Counted from the first letter of the stretch, positions 53,100 through 62,778 are shown. The stretch is DNA of 64,000 bases from Streptomyces violaceusniger Tu 4113 (GCF_000147815.2 NC_015957.1:7626001-7690000), one strand, 5' to 3'. The notes: a model not told the origin generated them from the letters alone. Translations and numbers: made by a program.

Positions 53100-54085
53100 G
53101 GCCCTTTCGCTACGAGCGCGCCGATGAGGTGGCGGCGGCCGTCACCACCCTGGTCCGGGAGCCGGATGCGGCCTATCTGGCCGGGGGGACCAATCTGGTC
53201 GATCTGATGCGGCTGGAGGTGGCAACCCCGGAGCTGCTGATCGACGTCCGGCGGCTCACCTCCGACCGGATCGAGGAGCTGCCCGACGGGGGGCTGCGGA
53301 TCGGCGCGGCCGTGCCCAACAGCGATCTGGCCGCCGACTCCCGGGTCCGGCGGCGCTATCCGGTGCTCTCCCAGGCGCTGCTCTCGGGCGCCTCGGGCCA
53401 GCTCCGCAACCTCGCCACCACCGGCGGGAATCTGCTGCAGCGTACCCGCTGCCCGTACTTCCAGAACGTCACCACCGCCTGCAACAAGCGCACACCGGGC
53501 GCGGGCTGTTCGGCCATGGAGGGCTATCAGCGCGATATGGCGATCCTGGGCGCCTCCCCCACCTGTGTGGCCACCCACCCCTCCGACATGGCCGTCGCGC
53601 TGGCCGCGCTGGACGCGGTGGTGACGGTGGCGGGCCCGGCCTCCGAGCGGCGGATCCGGCTGACCGAGCTGCACCGGCTGCCGGAGGCCACCCCCGAGCG
53701 CGACACCGTCCTGGCGCGCGGTGAGCTGATCACCGGAGTGGAGCTGCCGCCCCCGCACTCCGCCCTCCGCTCGCGCTACCGCAAGGTGCGCGACCGCGCC
53801 TCGTACGCCTTCGCGCTGGTCTCCGTCGCCGCCGCGCTGGAGGTCACCGACGGGGCGGTACGGGACGCGCGCATCGCGCTGGGCGGGGTGGCGCACAAGC
53901 CCTGGCGGGCCACCACGGCCGAGGCGGTGCTGCGCGGCGCGCCCGCGACCCGGGAGAGCTTCGTGGACGCGGCCGCTGCCGAGCTGGCCGCGGCGCGGCC
54001 GCTGCCGGGCAACGCCTTCAAGGTCCCGCTCGCCCGCAACACGATGGTGGCCACCCTGCTGGAGCTGCTGGAGGAGGCGCGATGA
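53096..54085 (+). CDS. Molybdenum hydroxylase FAD subunit (PaoB/CoxM type)
   Basis: 329 aa. FAD-binding AYLAGGTNLVDLMRLEV and NLATTGGNLLQRTRC. The extra cysteines CPYFQNVTTACNK...GCSAMEGY...C resemble the additional 4Fe-4S site of PaoB-type subunits. It overlaps both neighbours by 4 nt, consistent with stoichiometric production of a heterotrimer. Confidence 0.92.
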   Translation: MRPFRYERADEVAAAVTTLVREPDAAYLAGGTNLVDLMRLEVATPELLIDVRRLTSDRIEELPDGGLRIGAAVPNSDLAADSRVRRRYPVLSQALLSGASGQLRNLATTGGNLLQRTRCPYFQNVTTACNKRTPGAGCSAMEGYQRDMAILGASPTCVATHPSDMAVALAALDAVVTVAGPASERRIRLTELHRLPEATPERDTVLARGELITGVELPPPHSALRSRYRKVRDRASYAFALVSVAAALEVTDGAVRDARIALGGVAHKPWRATTAEAVLRGAPATRESFVDAAAAELAAARPLPGNAFKVPLARNTMVATLLELLEEAR

Positions 54086-56214
54086 GTCACGTCACGGCCC
54101 GCCCCCACGCCATCGGCATCCCGATGGACCGCGTCGACGGCGCGCAGAAGGTCACCGGCACCGCCATCTACGCCTATGAATGGCCTCTCGACCAGCCCGT
54201 CTATCTGTATCCGCTGCAGTCCACGATCGCCTCCGGGCGGGTCACCGGGGTGGACAGCGCGCTCGCGGAGGCGGAGCCGGGGGTGCTGGCAGTGCTCAGC
54301 CACCTCAACGCCCCCACGCTGACCCGGCCCGACGATCCGGAACTCGCGGTCCTGCAGTCCGACGAGGTCGCCTGGCGCGGCCAGTTCATCGGGGCGGTGG
54401 TCGCCGAGTCCCTGGAGACCGCCCGCCGCGCGGCGGGGCTCGTCCGCGTCGACTACGAGAGCCGGCCCCCCGATGTGGTGCTGCGCGCCGACCGCGACGA
54501 CCTCTACTCCCCGGTGCACGCCGCCGCCTTCGGTATGGGCGGTGGGGAGCTGCAGGACGGCTCGCCCGCCGACAGTCTGCTGGGGGACGTCGATACGGCG
54601 CTGGCGGCGGCGCCGACCATGGTGGACACCACGTACTCCACGCCGATGTACCACAACAACCCGATGGAGCCGCACACCGCCGTGGTCACCTGGCTGAACG
54701 GCGAGCTGCTGGTGCGCTGTTCCACCCAGGGCGTCTCCATGAGCCAGGCCCTGATCTCCGGGGTGCTGGGGCTGGAGCCGGGGCGGGTGCGGGTGGTCTC
54801 CCCGCATGTCGGGGGCGCGTTCGGCTCGAAGGTCTACCCCCACGCGTACGCCGTCCTCGCCGCGATGGCCGCCCGGATCGTCCGGCGGCCGGTCAAGTTC
54901 ACCCTCACCCGGCAGCAGATGTTCGCCCTGGTCGGCTACCGTCCGGCGTCGATCCAGCGGATCCGGCTGGGCGCCGGCCCGGACGGCAGGCTCACCGCGC
55001 TCGCCCACGATGTGATCGAGCAGACCGCCAAGGCCAAGGGGTACGCGGAGCAGGTGGGCGTCTGCTCCCGGCTGATGTACGCGGCGCCGCACCGGCGCAC
55101 CACCCACCGGCTGGCCCCGCTGGATGTCCCGGTGCCGACGATCATGCGGGCGCCGGGCGAGGCGCAGGGGATGTACGCGCTCGAGTCGGCCATGGACGAG
55201 ATGGCGATCGCCTGCGGTCTTGACCCGGTGGAGTTCCGGCTCCGCAATGAGCCGGAGGTCCATCCGGAGTCCGGGCTGCCGTTCTCCAGCCGCCATCTGA
55301 CCGACTGTCTGCGCGAGGGCGCCCGCCGGGCCGGATGGGAGCACCGTGATCCGGCCCCCCGGGCGCAGCGCGAGGGGCGCTGGCTGGTGGGCACCGGCGT
55401 GGCCGTCTCGACGTATCCCTCGCCCCGCTTCCCCGGCAACGCGGCCACGATCCGGGTCGGCCCGGACGGCCGTTACACGGTGCGGATCGCCGCCGCCGAC
55501 CTGGGCACCGGCACCTGGACGGCGCTCACCCAGATCGCCGCGGACGCGCTGAGCGTCCCGGTCGGGCAGGTGGAGATGCGGATCGGGGACACGGCGCTGC
55601 CGGCCGCGTCGGTCGCCGGGTTCTCGGCCGGCATCAACAGTTGGGGCACCGCGATCTGGGAGGCGGCGGACCGGCTGCGGGCCCGGCTGCGGGCCGAACA
55701 CGGCGGTATCGCGCCACCGGGGGGGCTGGAAGTGACCGCGGAGATGGCCGGCGGCAATCCGGAGGCCGAGCGCTATGCGATGCACAGCTTCGGCGCCCAG
55801 TTCGCCGAGGTACGGGTCGACGAGGACACCGGTGAGCTGCGGGTGACGCGGCTGCTGGGGATGTTCGACGTGGGCCGGGTCATCAACCCCAAGACGGCCC
55901 GCTCCCAGCTCATCGGCGGGATGACCCAGGGGATGTCGATGGCGCTGTACGAACACAGTGTGCTCGACCCGCGGTTCGGCCATGTGGTCAACCACGACTT
56001 CGCCCAGTACCACATCGCCTCCCACGCCGATGTCCACGCGATCGAGGCCCACTGGCTGGACGAGCCCGATCCGTACACCAACCCCATGGGGGCCAAGGGC
56101 CTCGGTGAGGTGGGCATCGTGGGCACCGCCGCGGCCATCGGCAACGCCGTGCACCACGCCACCGGGGTCCGGGTCCGCGAACTGCCCATCACTCTCGACA
56201 AGCTGGTGTCCTAG
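54082..56214 (+). CDS. Molybdenum hydroxylase molybdopterin-binding subunit (PaoC/CoxL type)
   Basis: 710 aa. Xanthine-oxidase-family segments: VGGAFGSKVYPH, IMRAPGEAQGMYALESAMDEMA (substrate channel) and the C-terminal GAKGLGEVGIVGTAAAIGNAVHHATG holding the catalytic Glu. This type oxidises aldehydes or N-heterocycles. The PaoABC-like set suggests aromatic aldehydes. No XdhC/MocA maturation gene is next to it. Confidence 0.92.
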   Translation: MSHVTARPHAIGIPMDRVDGAQKVTGTAIYAYEWPLDQPVYLYPLQSTIASGRVTGVDSALAEAEPGVLAVLSHLNAPTLTRPDDPELAVLQSDEVAWRGQFIGAVVAESLETARRAAGLVRVDYESRPPDVVLRADRDDLYSPVHAAAFGMGGGELQDGSPADSLLGDVDTALAAAPTMVDTTYSTPMYHNNPMEPHTAVVTWLNGELLVRCSTQGVSMSQALISGVLGLEPGRVRVVSPHVGGAFGSKVYPHAYAVLAAMAARIVRRPVKFTLTRQQMFALVGYRPASIQRIRLGAGPDGRLTALAHDVIEQTAKAKGYAEQVGVCSRLMYAAPHRRTTHRLAPLDVPVPTIMRAPGEAQGMYALESAMDEMAIACGLDPVEFRLRNEPEVHPESGLPFSSRHLTDCLREGARRAGWEHRDPAPRAQREGRWLVGTGVAVSTYPSPRFPGNAATIRVGPDGRYTVRIAAADLGTGTWTALTQIAADALSVPVGQVEMRIGDTALPAASVAGFSAGINSWGTAIWEAADRLRARLRAEHGGIAPPGGLEVTAEMAGGNPEAERYAMHSFGAQFAEVRVDEDTGELRVTRLLGMFDVGRVINPKTARSQLIGGMTQGMSMALYEHSVLDPRFGHVVNHDFAQYHIASHADVHAIEAHWLDEPDPYTNPMGAKGLGEVGIVGTAAAIGNAVHHATGVRVRELPITLDKLVS

Positions 56215-56216
56215 CC

Positions 56217-57131
56217 ATGGCCCCGGCACCGATCCTGGTGACCGGCGCCGCGGGGAGCGTCGGAGGCATCGGCCGCACCGTGGTGGAGGAGCTGCGCCGG
56301 CGCGATCTGCCGGTGCGGGCCATGGTCCACCGGGAGGACGAGCGGGCCGACGCGCTGCGGGCGACGGGCGCGGAGGTGGTGGCGGGCGATCTGGCCCGCG
56401 CCCCGGATGTGGTCCGCGCGATGGAGGGCTGCGGACGGATGTACTTCGGCATGAGCGTCTCGTCGCGGTATCTGGAGGCCACGGTGACGACGGCGGCGGT
56501 CGCGCGCGAATACGCGCGGCTGGAGGTGCTGGTCAATATGTCGCAGATGACGGTCTCCCAGATGGACCTCACCAGCACCACGGAGTCCGATCAGCACCGG
56601 CTGCAGTGGCTGGGCGAACAGGCCCTCGACTGGTCCGGGTTGCCCGTCACCCACCTCAGGCCCACCGTCTTCATGGAGAATCCGCTCTTCTCGGTCTTCG
56701 CCTACTCCTCCATCGCGCAGGAGGGCACGATCCGGCTGCCGTTCGGCACCGGGCGCACCTCCCCGGTCGCGGCGCGGGACGTCGCCGCGGTGGTGACGGA
56801 GATCCTGGTGGACCCCTCCTCGCACATCGGCAAGACCTACCATCTGACCGGCCCGGCCTCCGTCGGCATGACCACCATGGCGGCGGAGTTCGCTGACGCG
56901 CTCGGCCGGCCGGTCAGCTATGTGGACGTCTCCTACGAAGCCTGGGTCAACCACGACCTGCGCGCCCTGGGCCTGCCCGACCACGTCTTCCAGCATCTGG
57001 CGACCATGGCCCGGCTGCACGCGGAGAACCGCTACGACCGCCGGACCGACGACATCGAGACGATCACCGGGAGGCCCGCGACCGGGGTGCGGGAATTCGT
57101 CGGCACCCACCCCGAAATGATCACGGCCTGA
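56217..57131 (+). CDS. NmrA-family NAD(P)-binding protein
   Basis: 304 aa from the ATG at 56217, 2 nt after the molybdenum subunit. Rossmann start ILVTGAAGSVGGIGRTVVEEL, then MVHREDERADAL, a VVAGDLA step and GLPVTHLRPTVFMENP. Atypical SDR/NmrA-like with no Tyr-x3-Lys evident. In the same operon as the molybdenum hydroxylase, it may act on the same substrate or sense NADP. Confidence 0.85.
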   Translation: MAPAPILVTGAAGSVGGIGRTVVEELRRRDLPVRAMVHREDERADALRATGAEVVAGDLARAPDVVRAMEGCGRMYFGMSVSSRYLEATVTTAAVAREYARLEVLVNMSQMTVSQMDLTSTTESDQHRLQWLGEQALDWSGLPVTHLRPTVFMENPLFSVFAYSSIAQEGTIRLPFGTGRTSPVAARDVAAVVTEILVDPSSHIGKTYHLTGPASVGMTTMAAEFADALGRPVSYVDVSYEAWVNHDLRALGLPDHVFQHLATMARLHAENRYDRRTDDIETITGRPATGVREFVGTHPEMITA

Positions 57132-57175
57132 GAGCGGGTGGGACGTGACAGAACGCATGTAGGAACGGAATCGCG

Positions 57176-58261
57176 GTGCGAGTACTGCTGGGCATCATCG
57201 GCGCCGTCATCGTGCTGGGAATCTTCGCCTCGGTGCTGCGCACCCTGGTCATTCCCCGGCCCACCCCCGCCGGTTTCACCGGCTTCGTCCAGCGCTCGGT
57301 GAGCCGGCCGTTCCGGTTCATGGCCGACCGGCTGCACGGCGTCGAGGCCAAGGACCGGGTGCTGGCCCCGGTGGCGCCGGTGTCCATCGTGATCACACTG
57401 CTGGGCTGGCTGCTCTCCTTCATGCTCGGCTACGGGCTACTGGAAGCCGCGGTGAGCGGGCTGGACGTCCATGACGCGCTGTACGAGGCCGGGTCCTCGC
57501 TCTTCACCCTCGGCTTCGCCAGCAGCCGCCGGGCCGGCCTGACCGCCATCGACTTCTGCGCGGCGGCCACCGGCCCCATCGTGGTCGGTCTGCAGATCGG
57601 CTATCTGCCCACCCTCTACAACGCCTACCAGCGCCGCGAGACCGAGGTCACCCTGCTGCAGACCCGGGCGGGCGCCCCGCCGTGGGGTCCGCAGATCCTC
57701 GCCCGCTACGCCCAGGTCGACCTGCTGGACGACATCAGCGACCTCTTCCGCGGCTGGGAGCGATGGTGCGCCGTGGTGAGCGAGACCCACACCACCTATC
57801 CCGTCCTGATCCACTTCCGCTCCCCCAAGGCCGACCGCAACTGGCTGATCGCCCTGCTGGCGGTACTCGACGCGGCCGCGTTGCGGCTGGCCTTCAACCC
57901 GTCCCAGCCCCAGGCCCGGACCCGGCTGGCGCTGCGGGCGGGCTTCGTCTGCCTGCGCGACATCGCCGACATCCGCGGCATCCCGTACGACGCCGACCCG
58001 CGCCCGGAGGATCCGGTGCGGCTCGGCTACGAGGACTTCCTGCGCGGGGTGGAACGGATGCGCACCTACGGCTATCCGATGGAGCGCACCGCGGAGGAGG
58101 CGTGGCCGCACTTCCGCGGCTGGCGGGTGAACTACGAAACGCTCGCCTACCGCCTGGCCCAGGACATCGACGCGGTCCCGGCCCCCTGGTCGGGCCCCCG
58201 CCGCACCACGCTGTCCGTCTGGTCCCCGCCGACTCCGGTCGACCGGCGTCCGGCGAGCTAG
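57176..58261 (+). CDS. Membrane protein with ion-channel-like pore segment
   Basis: 361 aa from a GTG. An N-terminal helix (LGIIGAVIVLGIFASVLRTLVI), a second pair (SIVITLLGWLLSFMLGYGLLEAA), then a re-entrant-like EAGSSLFTLGFASSR and a following helix GPIVVGLQIGYLPTLYNAY. The order resembles two-TM potassium channels, but the filter TLGFA is non-canonical. The C-terminal ~200 residues are soluble and helical, with no RCK motif seen. Function unknown. Confidence 0.7.
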   Translation: MRVLLGIIGAVIVLGIFASVLRTLVIPRPTPAGFTGFVQRSVSRPFRFMADRLHGVEAKDRVLAPVAPVSIVITLLGWLLSFMLGYGLLEAAVSGLDVHDALYEAGSSLFTLGFASSRRAGLTAIDFCAAATGPIVVGLQIGYLPTLYNAYQRRETEVTLLQTRAGAPPWGPQILARYAQVDLLDDISDLFRGWERWCAVVSETHTTYPVLIHFRSPKADRNWLIALLAVLDAAALRLAFNPSQPQARTRLALRAGFVCLRDIADIRGIPYDADPRPEDPVRLGYEDFLRGVERMRTYGYPMERTAEEAWPHFRGWRVNYETLAYRLAQDIDAVPAPWSGPRRTTLSVWSPPTPVDRRPAS

Positions 58262-58278
58262 CGCATACCATTGAATGT

Positions 58279-58291
58279 CCCCCTAAGGGGG
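58279..58291. promoter_or_regulatory. CCCCC-TAA-GGGGG inverted repeat before phosphatase gene
   Basis: A 5-bp GC arm repeat around TAA immediately precedes TAAATT and lies 12 nt before the ATG of the SpoIIE-type phosphatase. It may be an operator or a ribosome-site-masking element. The evidence is only symmetry and position. Confidence 0.3.
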
Positions 58292-58303
58292 TAAATTCCC
58301 TCC

Positions 58304-60829
58304 ATGGGCATGGACGAGGCCATCGCCGCGCGGATACGCATGATCACCGAGGCGGGTGACCGGCTGACCGGCTCCGATCTGCTCGGATACGCGCTCGACC
58401 ACGCCGTGACGGAGACCGGCGGTCTCGGCGGCATGGTGCATCTGCGCGGCCCCGGCGCCCGGTCGCTGCGGCTCGCGGCGGTGCACGGGCTGATCCGTAC
58501 GGTCGCCCGGGACTGGGCGGAGGTCGAGGCGGCCGGCGCCGGCGCCCCGGCCCGCGCGGTGGCCCAGGGCGTATCGGTGTGGGCGCCGGCTCTCGGCGCC
58601 GGGGGCGGCACGGGCCCGGCGCTGCCCACCGGAAGCGGGCTGCTGTCGGTTCCGCTGGTCACTCCGGAGAAGGTCACCGGCGCGCTGTCGGTGCTGACGG
58701 CCCCGGCCGAGCGGCCCGCACCGGAGCGGCGGGCGGCCGTCGAGGCGCTGGCCGCGTGGGCCGCCCCGCGGCTGCGGGAGAACCCAGACCAGGACCAGGG
58801 CGGCACCGGCACGTTGCTGGCGGACGACCAGGTGAGCCAGGCGCTCTGGCATATGAGCGACGCGTTCTTCGCGGTCGACGGCGACTGGCGTATCACCTTC
58901 GTCAACGGCGAGGCGGAGCGGCTGCTCGGCGCCGCTCGCACGACGCTCGGCCGGACACTGTGGGACGCCTTCACGCGGCTGAGCGTCGACGACGCCGAGC
59001 CGGACCTGCGGAGCCGCTACCGGCGGGCCGCCGAGAGCGGCACCCCCGTCGGGTTCGACGTGCGCTGGCCCACCAATCAGCGCTGGTACTCCATGCGACT
59101 GGTCCCGGTGCCGAACGGGCTCACGGTCTACGCCGCCGATATCACCGCGCGCCGGGCGCGGGAGGCGGAGCGGGCCGCCGCCGAGCACGCGGCGGCCGAG
59201 CGCAGCGCGCGGATCGGCGAGCTGACCGACGCCCTCGCGCAGGCCCTGACGATGCGCGACGTGGTGAACGCCATCGCCGACCGGGTGCTGCCGCCGTTCG
59301 GCGCCTCGGGGATGGTGGTGCAGCTCATCGAGGGCGACGTGATCCGGATCGCCGGTGCCGTCGGCTATCCGCAGCCCTTCCTGGAGACGATCGACGGGGC
59401 CTCGATCCATGATGTGTCGCCGGTCTCGGAGGTGTACCGGACCGGGGCGCCGGCCTTCGTCGAGTCGGTCGAGGAGTACACCGCGCGCTATCCCAGCATG
59501 CGCGGGCGGCCCGCCGCGGCGCAGAAGCAGGCATGGGCCTTTCTGCCGCTGATCGTCTCCGGCCGGAACATCGGTTGCTCCGTGGTCGCCTTCGCCGAGC
59601 CACGCCGGCTCGACGCGGAGGAGCGGGCCCTGCTCACCGCACTCAGCGCACTGATGGGGCAGGCCATCGAGCGCGCCCGGCTGTACGACATGGAGCACAC
59701 CCGGGCCAAGGAGCTCCAGCGCGGGCTGCTGCCCCGTGCTCTGCCGTCGCTGCCCTCGGTCACCACCGCCGCCCGCTATCTGCCCGCCAGCGAGGGCATC
59801 GACGTGGGCGGTGACTGGTACGACGTGATCCCGCTGTCCGGCGCCCGGGTGGCCCTGGTCATCGGCGATGTGATGGGGCACGGGCTGTCCGAGGCGGCCA
59901 CCATGGGCCGGCTGCGCACCGCCGTGAGCACCCTGGCCGAGCTGGAGTTTCCGCCCGCCGAGCTGCTCACCCGCCTCAACGACGTGGTGAGCGACCTGGG
60001 GGACAACCTCTACGCGACCTGCCTGTACGCCGTGTACGACCCGGCCAACGCCACCTGCGTCTTCGCCAGCGCCGGACATCCACCACCGGCCGTCGTACGC
60101 CCCGGCCACCCGGTCCGCTTCGCCGGCGGCGCCCCCGATCCACCGCTGGGCGCGGCCCGGCCGCCGTTCGAGACCACCGAGGTGACTCTGGAGGAGGGCA
60201 GTCTGCTGGTGCTGTACACCGACGGTCTGGTGGAATCCGCCGCCCGGGACATCGACCGCGGGATGCGGCACCTGGCAAGCGCACTGTCCGCCGCGGCCCG
60301 CGCACCCGGCCCGCAAGACGCCCGGGGCGACGGAGACCGCGGCGAGCACGCGTCGCTGGAGCGGCTGTGCGACGAGGTGCTGGCCGAGTTGCTACCGGAG
60401 AAGCAGCTCACCGCCGATGACGCGGCGCTGCTCATCGCCCGCACCCATGCGCTCGCCTCCGACCATGTCGCCGCATGGCCACTGTCCGAAGGGCCGATCG
60501 CCGCGGGCGAGGCCCGCGATCACGTCCGGGACCAGCTCATCCGCTGGGAACTGGCCCCGCTCACCCCCATCGCGGAGCTGCTGGTCAGCGAGCTGGTCGC
60601 AAACGCGATCCGGCACGGCAGGGGCCCGATCGGACTGCGGCTGCTGCGCAGCGAGGAGCTGATCTGCGAGGTGACCGACGGCTCCTTGACCACCCCCCGG
60701 ATCCGCCATGCCGCGGAAACCGACGAGGGCGGACGCGGACTCCAACTGGTCTCGGCCCTCTCTGGGCGCTGGGGCACCCGCTACACGTCCACCGGCAAAT
60801 GCATCTGGACCGCACAGCCACTCCCCTGA
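58304..60829 (+). CDS. Multidomain PP2C/SpoIIE-type serine phosphatase with GAF, PAS and HATPase domains
   Basis: 841 aa. Order: N-terminal sensor-like region (about 1-150), PAS (about 175-290; MSDAFFAVDGDWRITFVNGE), GAF (about 310-455), SpoIIE PP2C domain (about 475-680; DVGGDWYDVIPL, VIGDVMGHG, LLVLYTDGLVE), then a HATPase_c/RsbW-like domain (about 725-841; LLVSELVANAIRHG, GRGLQLVSALSGRWG). Phosphatase and anti-sigma-like kinase in one chain are typical of Streptomyces partner-switching regulators that control sigma factors through anti-sigma antagonists. Confidence 0.92.
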   Translation: MGMDEAIAARIRMITEAGDRLTGSDLLGYALDHAVTETGGLGGMVHLRGPGARSLRLAAVHGLIRTVARDWAEVEAAGAGAPARAVAQGVSVWAPALGAGGGTGPALPTGSGLLSVPLVTPEKVTGALSVLTAPAERPAPERRAAVEALAAWAAPRLRENPDQDQGGTGTLLADDQVSQALWHMSDAFFAVDGDWRITFVNGEAERLLGAARTTLGRTLWDAFTRLSVDDAEPDLRSRYRRAAESGTPVGFDVRWPTNQRWYSMRLVPVPNGLTVYAADITARRAREAERAAAEHAAAERSARIGELTDALAQALTMRDVVNAIADRVLPPFGASGMVVQLIEGDVIRIAGAVGYPQPFLETIDGASIHDVSPVSEVYRTGAPAFVESVEEYTARYPSMRGRPAAAQKQAWAFLPLIVSGRNIGCSVVAFAEPRRLDAEERALLTALSALMGQAIERARLYDMEHTRAKELQRGLLPRALPSLPSVTTAARYLPASEGIDVGGDWYDVIPLSGARVALVIGDVMGHGLSEAATMGRLRTAVSTLAELEFPPAELLTRLNDVVSDLGDNLYATCLYAVYDPANATCVFASAGHPPPAVVRPGHPVRFAGGAPDPPLGAARPPFETTEVTLEEGSLLVLYTDGLVESAARDIDRGMRHLASALSAAARAPGPQDARGDGDRGEHASLERLCDEVLAELLPEKQLTADDAALLIARTHALASDHVAAWPLSEGPIAAGEARDHVRDQLIRWELAPLTPIAELLVSELVANAIRHGRGPIGLRLLRSEELICEVTDGSLTTPRIRHAAETDEGGRGLQLVSALSGRWGTRYTSTGKCIWTAQPLP

Positions 60830-60863
60830 CCCCCCGGCGGGAGACGGCGATGTCCGTCGCGCC

Positions 60864-61250
60864 TCAGTCGGCCCAGGCGCCGCTCCCGGCGGTCTCACGG
60901 ACGTAGTCGGCGAAGTCCCGCGGCGCCCGGCCCAGGACGCGGTGCACGCCGTCCCCCAGCCGCGCGTTGCGCCCGTCCAGCAAGGTGGCGAACAGGTCGG
61001 TGAGAAACGCCCCCAACTCGTCCGGCAGCCCGTGGTCGCGCACCAGCGCGGCCCCGTACTCCTCGGCGGGGACCGGCGCATAGCGCACCGCGCGGCCCGT
61101 CGCCCCGGCGATCTCCGCGGCCGCCTCGGCCAACCGGGCGCGGTCGGACCCGAACGGTAACCGCCCCGGCCTGCGGCATGTGCTGGAACTGCTCCGCGGC
61201 CGGGCCCTGGGCCCCGACGACAGCGGCGATGCCGCGCAACGCGACTGATT
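60864..61250 (-). pseudogene. NmrA/NAD(P)-binding family pseudogene with internal deletion
   Basis: Two pieces of one family in different frames. On the minus strand about 61245-61160 encodes ALRGIAAVVGAQGPAAEQFQ, a mid-N-terminal NmrA segment. About 61159-60864 encodes FGSDRARLAEAAAEIAGATG and VRYAPVPAEEYGAALV..., the C-terminal portion, ending at a stop at 60864. The middle (about 100 residues) and the Rossmann start are missing. A short ATG-started frame (61133-60864) could still be translated but would not fold as the family. Confidence 0.65.
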
Positions 61251-61352
61251 CCCCCTGACCGACCCGCGTCCGGAACGGTAGGCGGCGCACGCGGAGTCGG
61301 CGTGGCACGAGGGCCGTCTCAGCGCGAGGCCCGTCCTGGCCCGCAGGCCTTC

Positions 61353-62546
61353 TCAACCCGCGGGCGCGCCGCGCCGCGGCATGCGGCGGCTGATGGGTGA
61401 CACCCGCAGACAGCCGTCCGGCCCGCAGGTGGTGGCGCGGTCGTAGAGGTCCATCAGGCGGCGGGCGCCGCGGGCGATGTCGTAGCGGTCGATGGCGTCC
61501 GGGACCGGGAAGCGCAGCGGGCCCGCGGCGGCCTGTCCGCGCAGGGCGTCGGCGAGGGCGGCCGGGCCGGGCGCGATACGGCGGGCGCCGGGGACGGCTC
61601 CGGCGGGGAGCTCGTCGAGGGCCGGGCAGACGGTGTGCAGCACCGGCAGCCCGGCCGCCAGCCCCTCCAGGGCCGCGAGGCCGAACGCCTCCTCGGTGGA
61701 CGGCGAGACCAGGACGTCCATGGCGGCCAGCAGTCCGGGCAGCCCCGCGGGCCGGTCGTCCGGCGGGGCCACCGCGCCGTCGCGCTCCCCCAGCAGCCGC
61801 ACCCGGTCGGCCACGCCGAGCCGGGCGGCCAGGTCCTCCAGGGCGGGGCGCTCGGGGCCCTCGCCGACGAGCAGCAGCCGGGTGTCCGGCACCTCGGCGA
61901 CGGCCCGTACCGCCGCGTCGAACCGCTTGTCCGCCACCAGACGGCCGACCCCGCCGACCACGAAGGCCCGGTCGGGGAGGCCGAGACGGGCGCGGGCGGC
62001 CGCCCGGGCGGCCGGTTCGAAGCGGAAGTGGCGGGCGTCGATCCCGTTCGGCACCAGATGGATCCGGGGGTTGGGCACGCCCCAGTCGCGCAGCCGGTCG
62101 GCGACGGCGGCCGAGACGGCGACGGTGGCCGAGCCCAGCCGCTCGGCGGCGAGATAGCGGGCGCGCAGGGCGGCCGTGAGCGGTCGGCCGTCGATCCGCC
62201 GCTCGCCCAGGCTGTGTTCGGTGGCGATGACCGCCCGCACCCCGGCCAGCCGGGCGGCGATCCGGCCGAGCACACACGCCCGGTACAGATGGGTGTGCAC
62301 CAGGTCGTAGCCGCCGGACCGGATGATCCGCACCAGCCTGGGCACCGTGGTGAGCTGCCGCTCGCGCCCGGCGCCCAGGGGCACATGGGTGACCGGGATG
62401 CCGTCCGCGCGGATGGCGTGCGCGATGGCGCCGGGGCCCGAGAGGGCGATGACGTCACAGCGCACCGGCAAATGGCGCAGCAGCAGCCTCAGTTGCTGTT
62501 CGGCTCCTCCGGCCCCGAGGCGGGAGATGATGTGCAGGACTCTCAT
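61353..62546 (-). CDS. Family 4 glycosyltransferase
   Basis: About 397 aa from the ATG at 62546 (MRVLHIISRLGAGGAEQQL). An ATG at 62564 is an alternative. GT-B features: the GAGGAEQ donor-loop start, YDLVHTHLYRACVLGRIAARL, VVGGVGRLVADKRFDAAV, and MDVLVSPSTEEAFGLAALEGLAAGLPVL (E-x7-E). Divergent from the GT2 gene at the window end, so the pair may serve polysaccharide or glycolipid synthesis. Confidence 0.87.
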   Translation of the reverse strand: MRVLHIISRLGAGGAEQQLRLLLRHLPVRCDVIALSGPGAIAHAIRADGIPVTHVPLGAGRERQLTTVPRLVRIIRSGGYDLVHTHLYRACVLGRIAARLAGVRAVIATEHSLGERRIDGRPLTAALRARYLAAERLGSATVAVSAAVADRLRDWGVPNPRIHLVPNGIDARHFRFEPAARAAARARLGLPDRAFVVGGVGRLVADKRFDAAVRAVAEVPDTRLLLVGEGPERPALEDLAARLGVADRVRLLGERDGAVAPPDDRPAGLPGLLAAMDVLVSPSTEEAFGLAALEGLAAGLPVLHTVCPALDELPAGAVPGARRIAPGPAALADALRGQAAAGPLRFPVPDAIDRYDIARGARRLMDLYDRATTCGPDGCLRVSPISRRMPRRGAPAG

Positions 62547-62760
62547 CGGGCGACTGCGCCCCATCCTCCGTATTCCGATGGGCTTCGATCGGTGCCGACC
62601 CTGCCAGACGGCGGGATGTAAATCACGTAAGACGCGCACCGCTGGGCCGTCGGAGTGGCCGCCTTACGGGCCGTCAACAAGGGCGCGCCGAATATCCGAT
62701 GTGCACCGCCAGCACCCATGGGATTGTTACCTTCTCATCTCGCGCGATGACCTGAATAAT

Positions 62761-62778
62761 ATGACCCGAATGGGTCAT
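62761..62778. promoter_or_regulatory. Inverted repeat upstream of GT2 gene
   Basis: ATGACCC-GAAT-GGGTCAT, perfect 7-bp arms with a 4-nt centre, lies 45 nt before the GT2 start in an AT-rich promoter-like stretch (CTGAATAATATGACC). It is a candidate operator in the 277-nt divergent region 62547-62823. Confidence 0.45.

Noticed and set aside
62694..62702. ATCCGATGT near the GT genes, resembling the FadR-type operator half-site
   Set aside because: Only a 9-mer without symmetry or a second arm, near unrelated genes. Likely chance in a 64-kb window.
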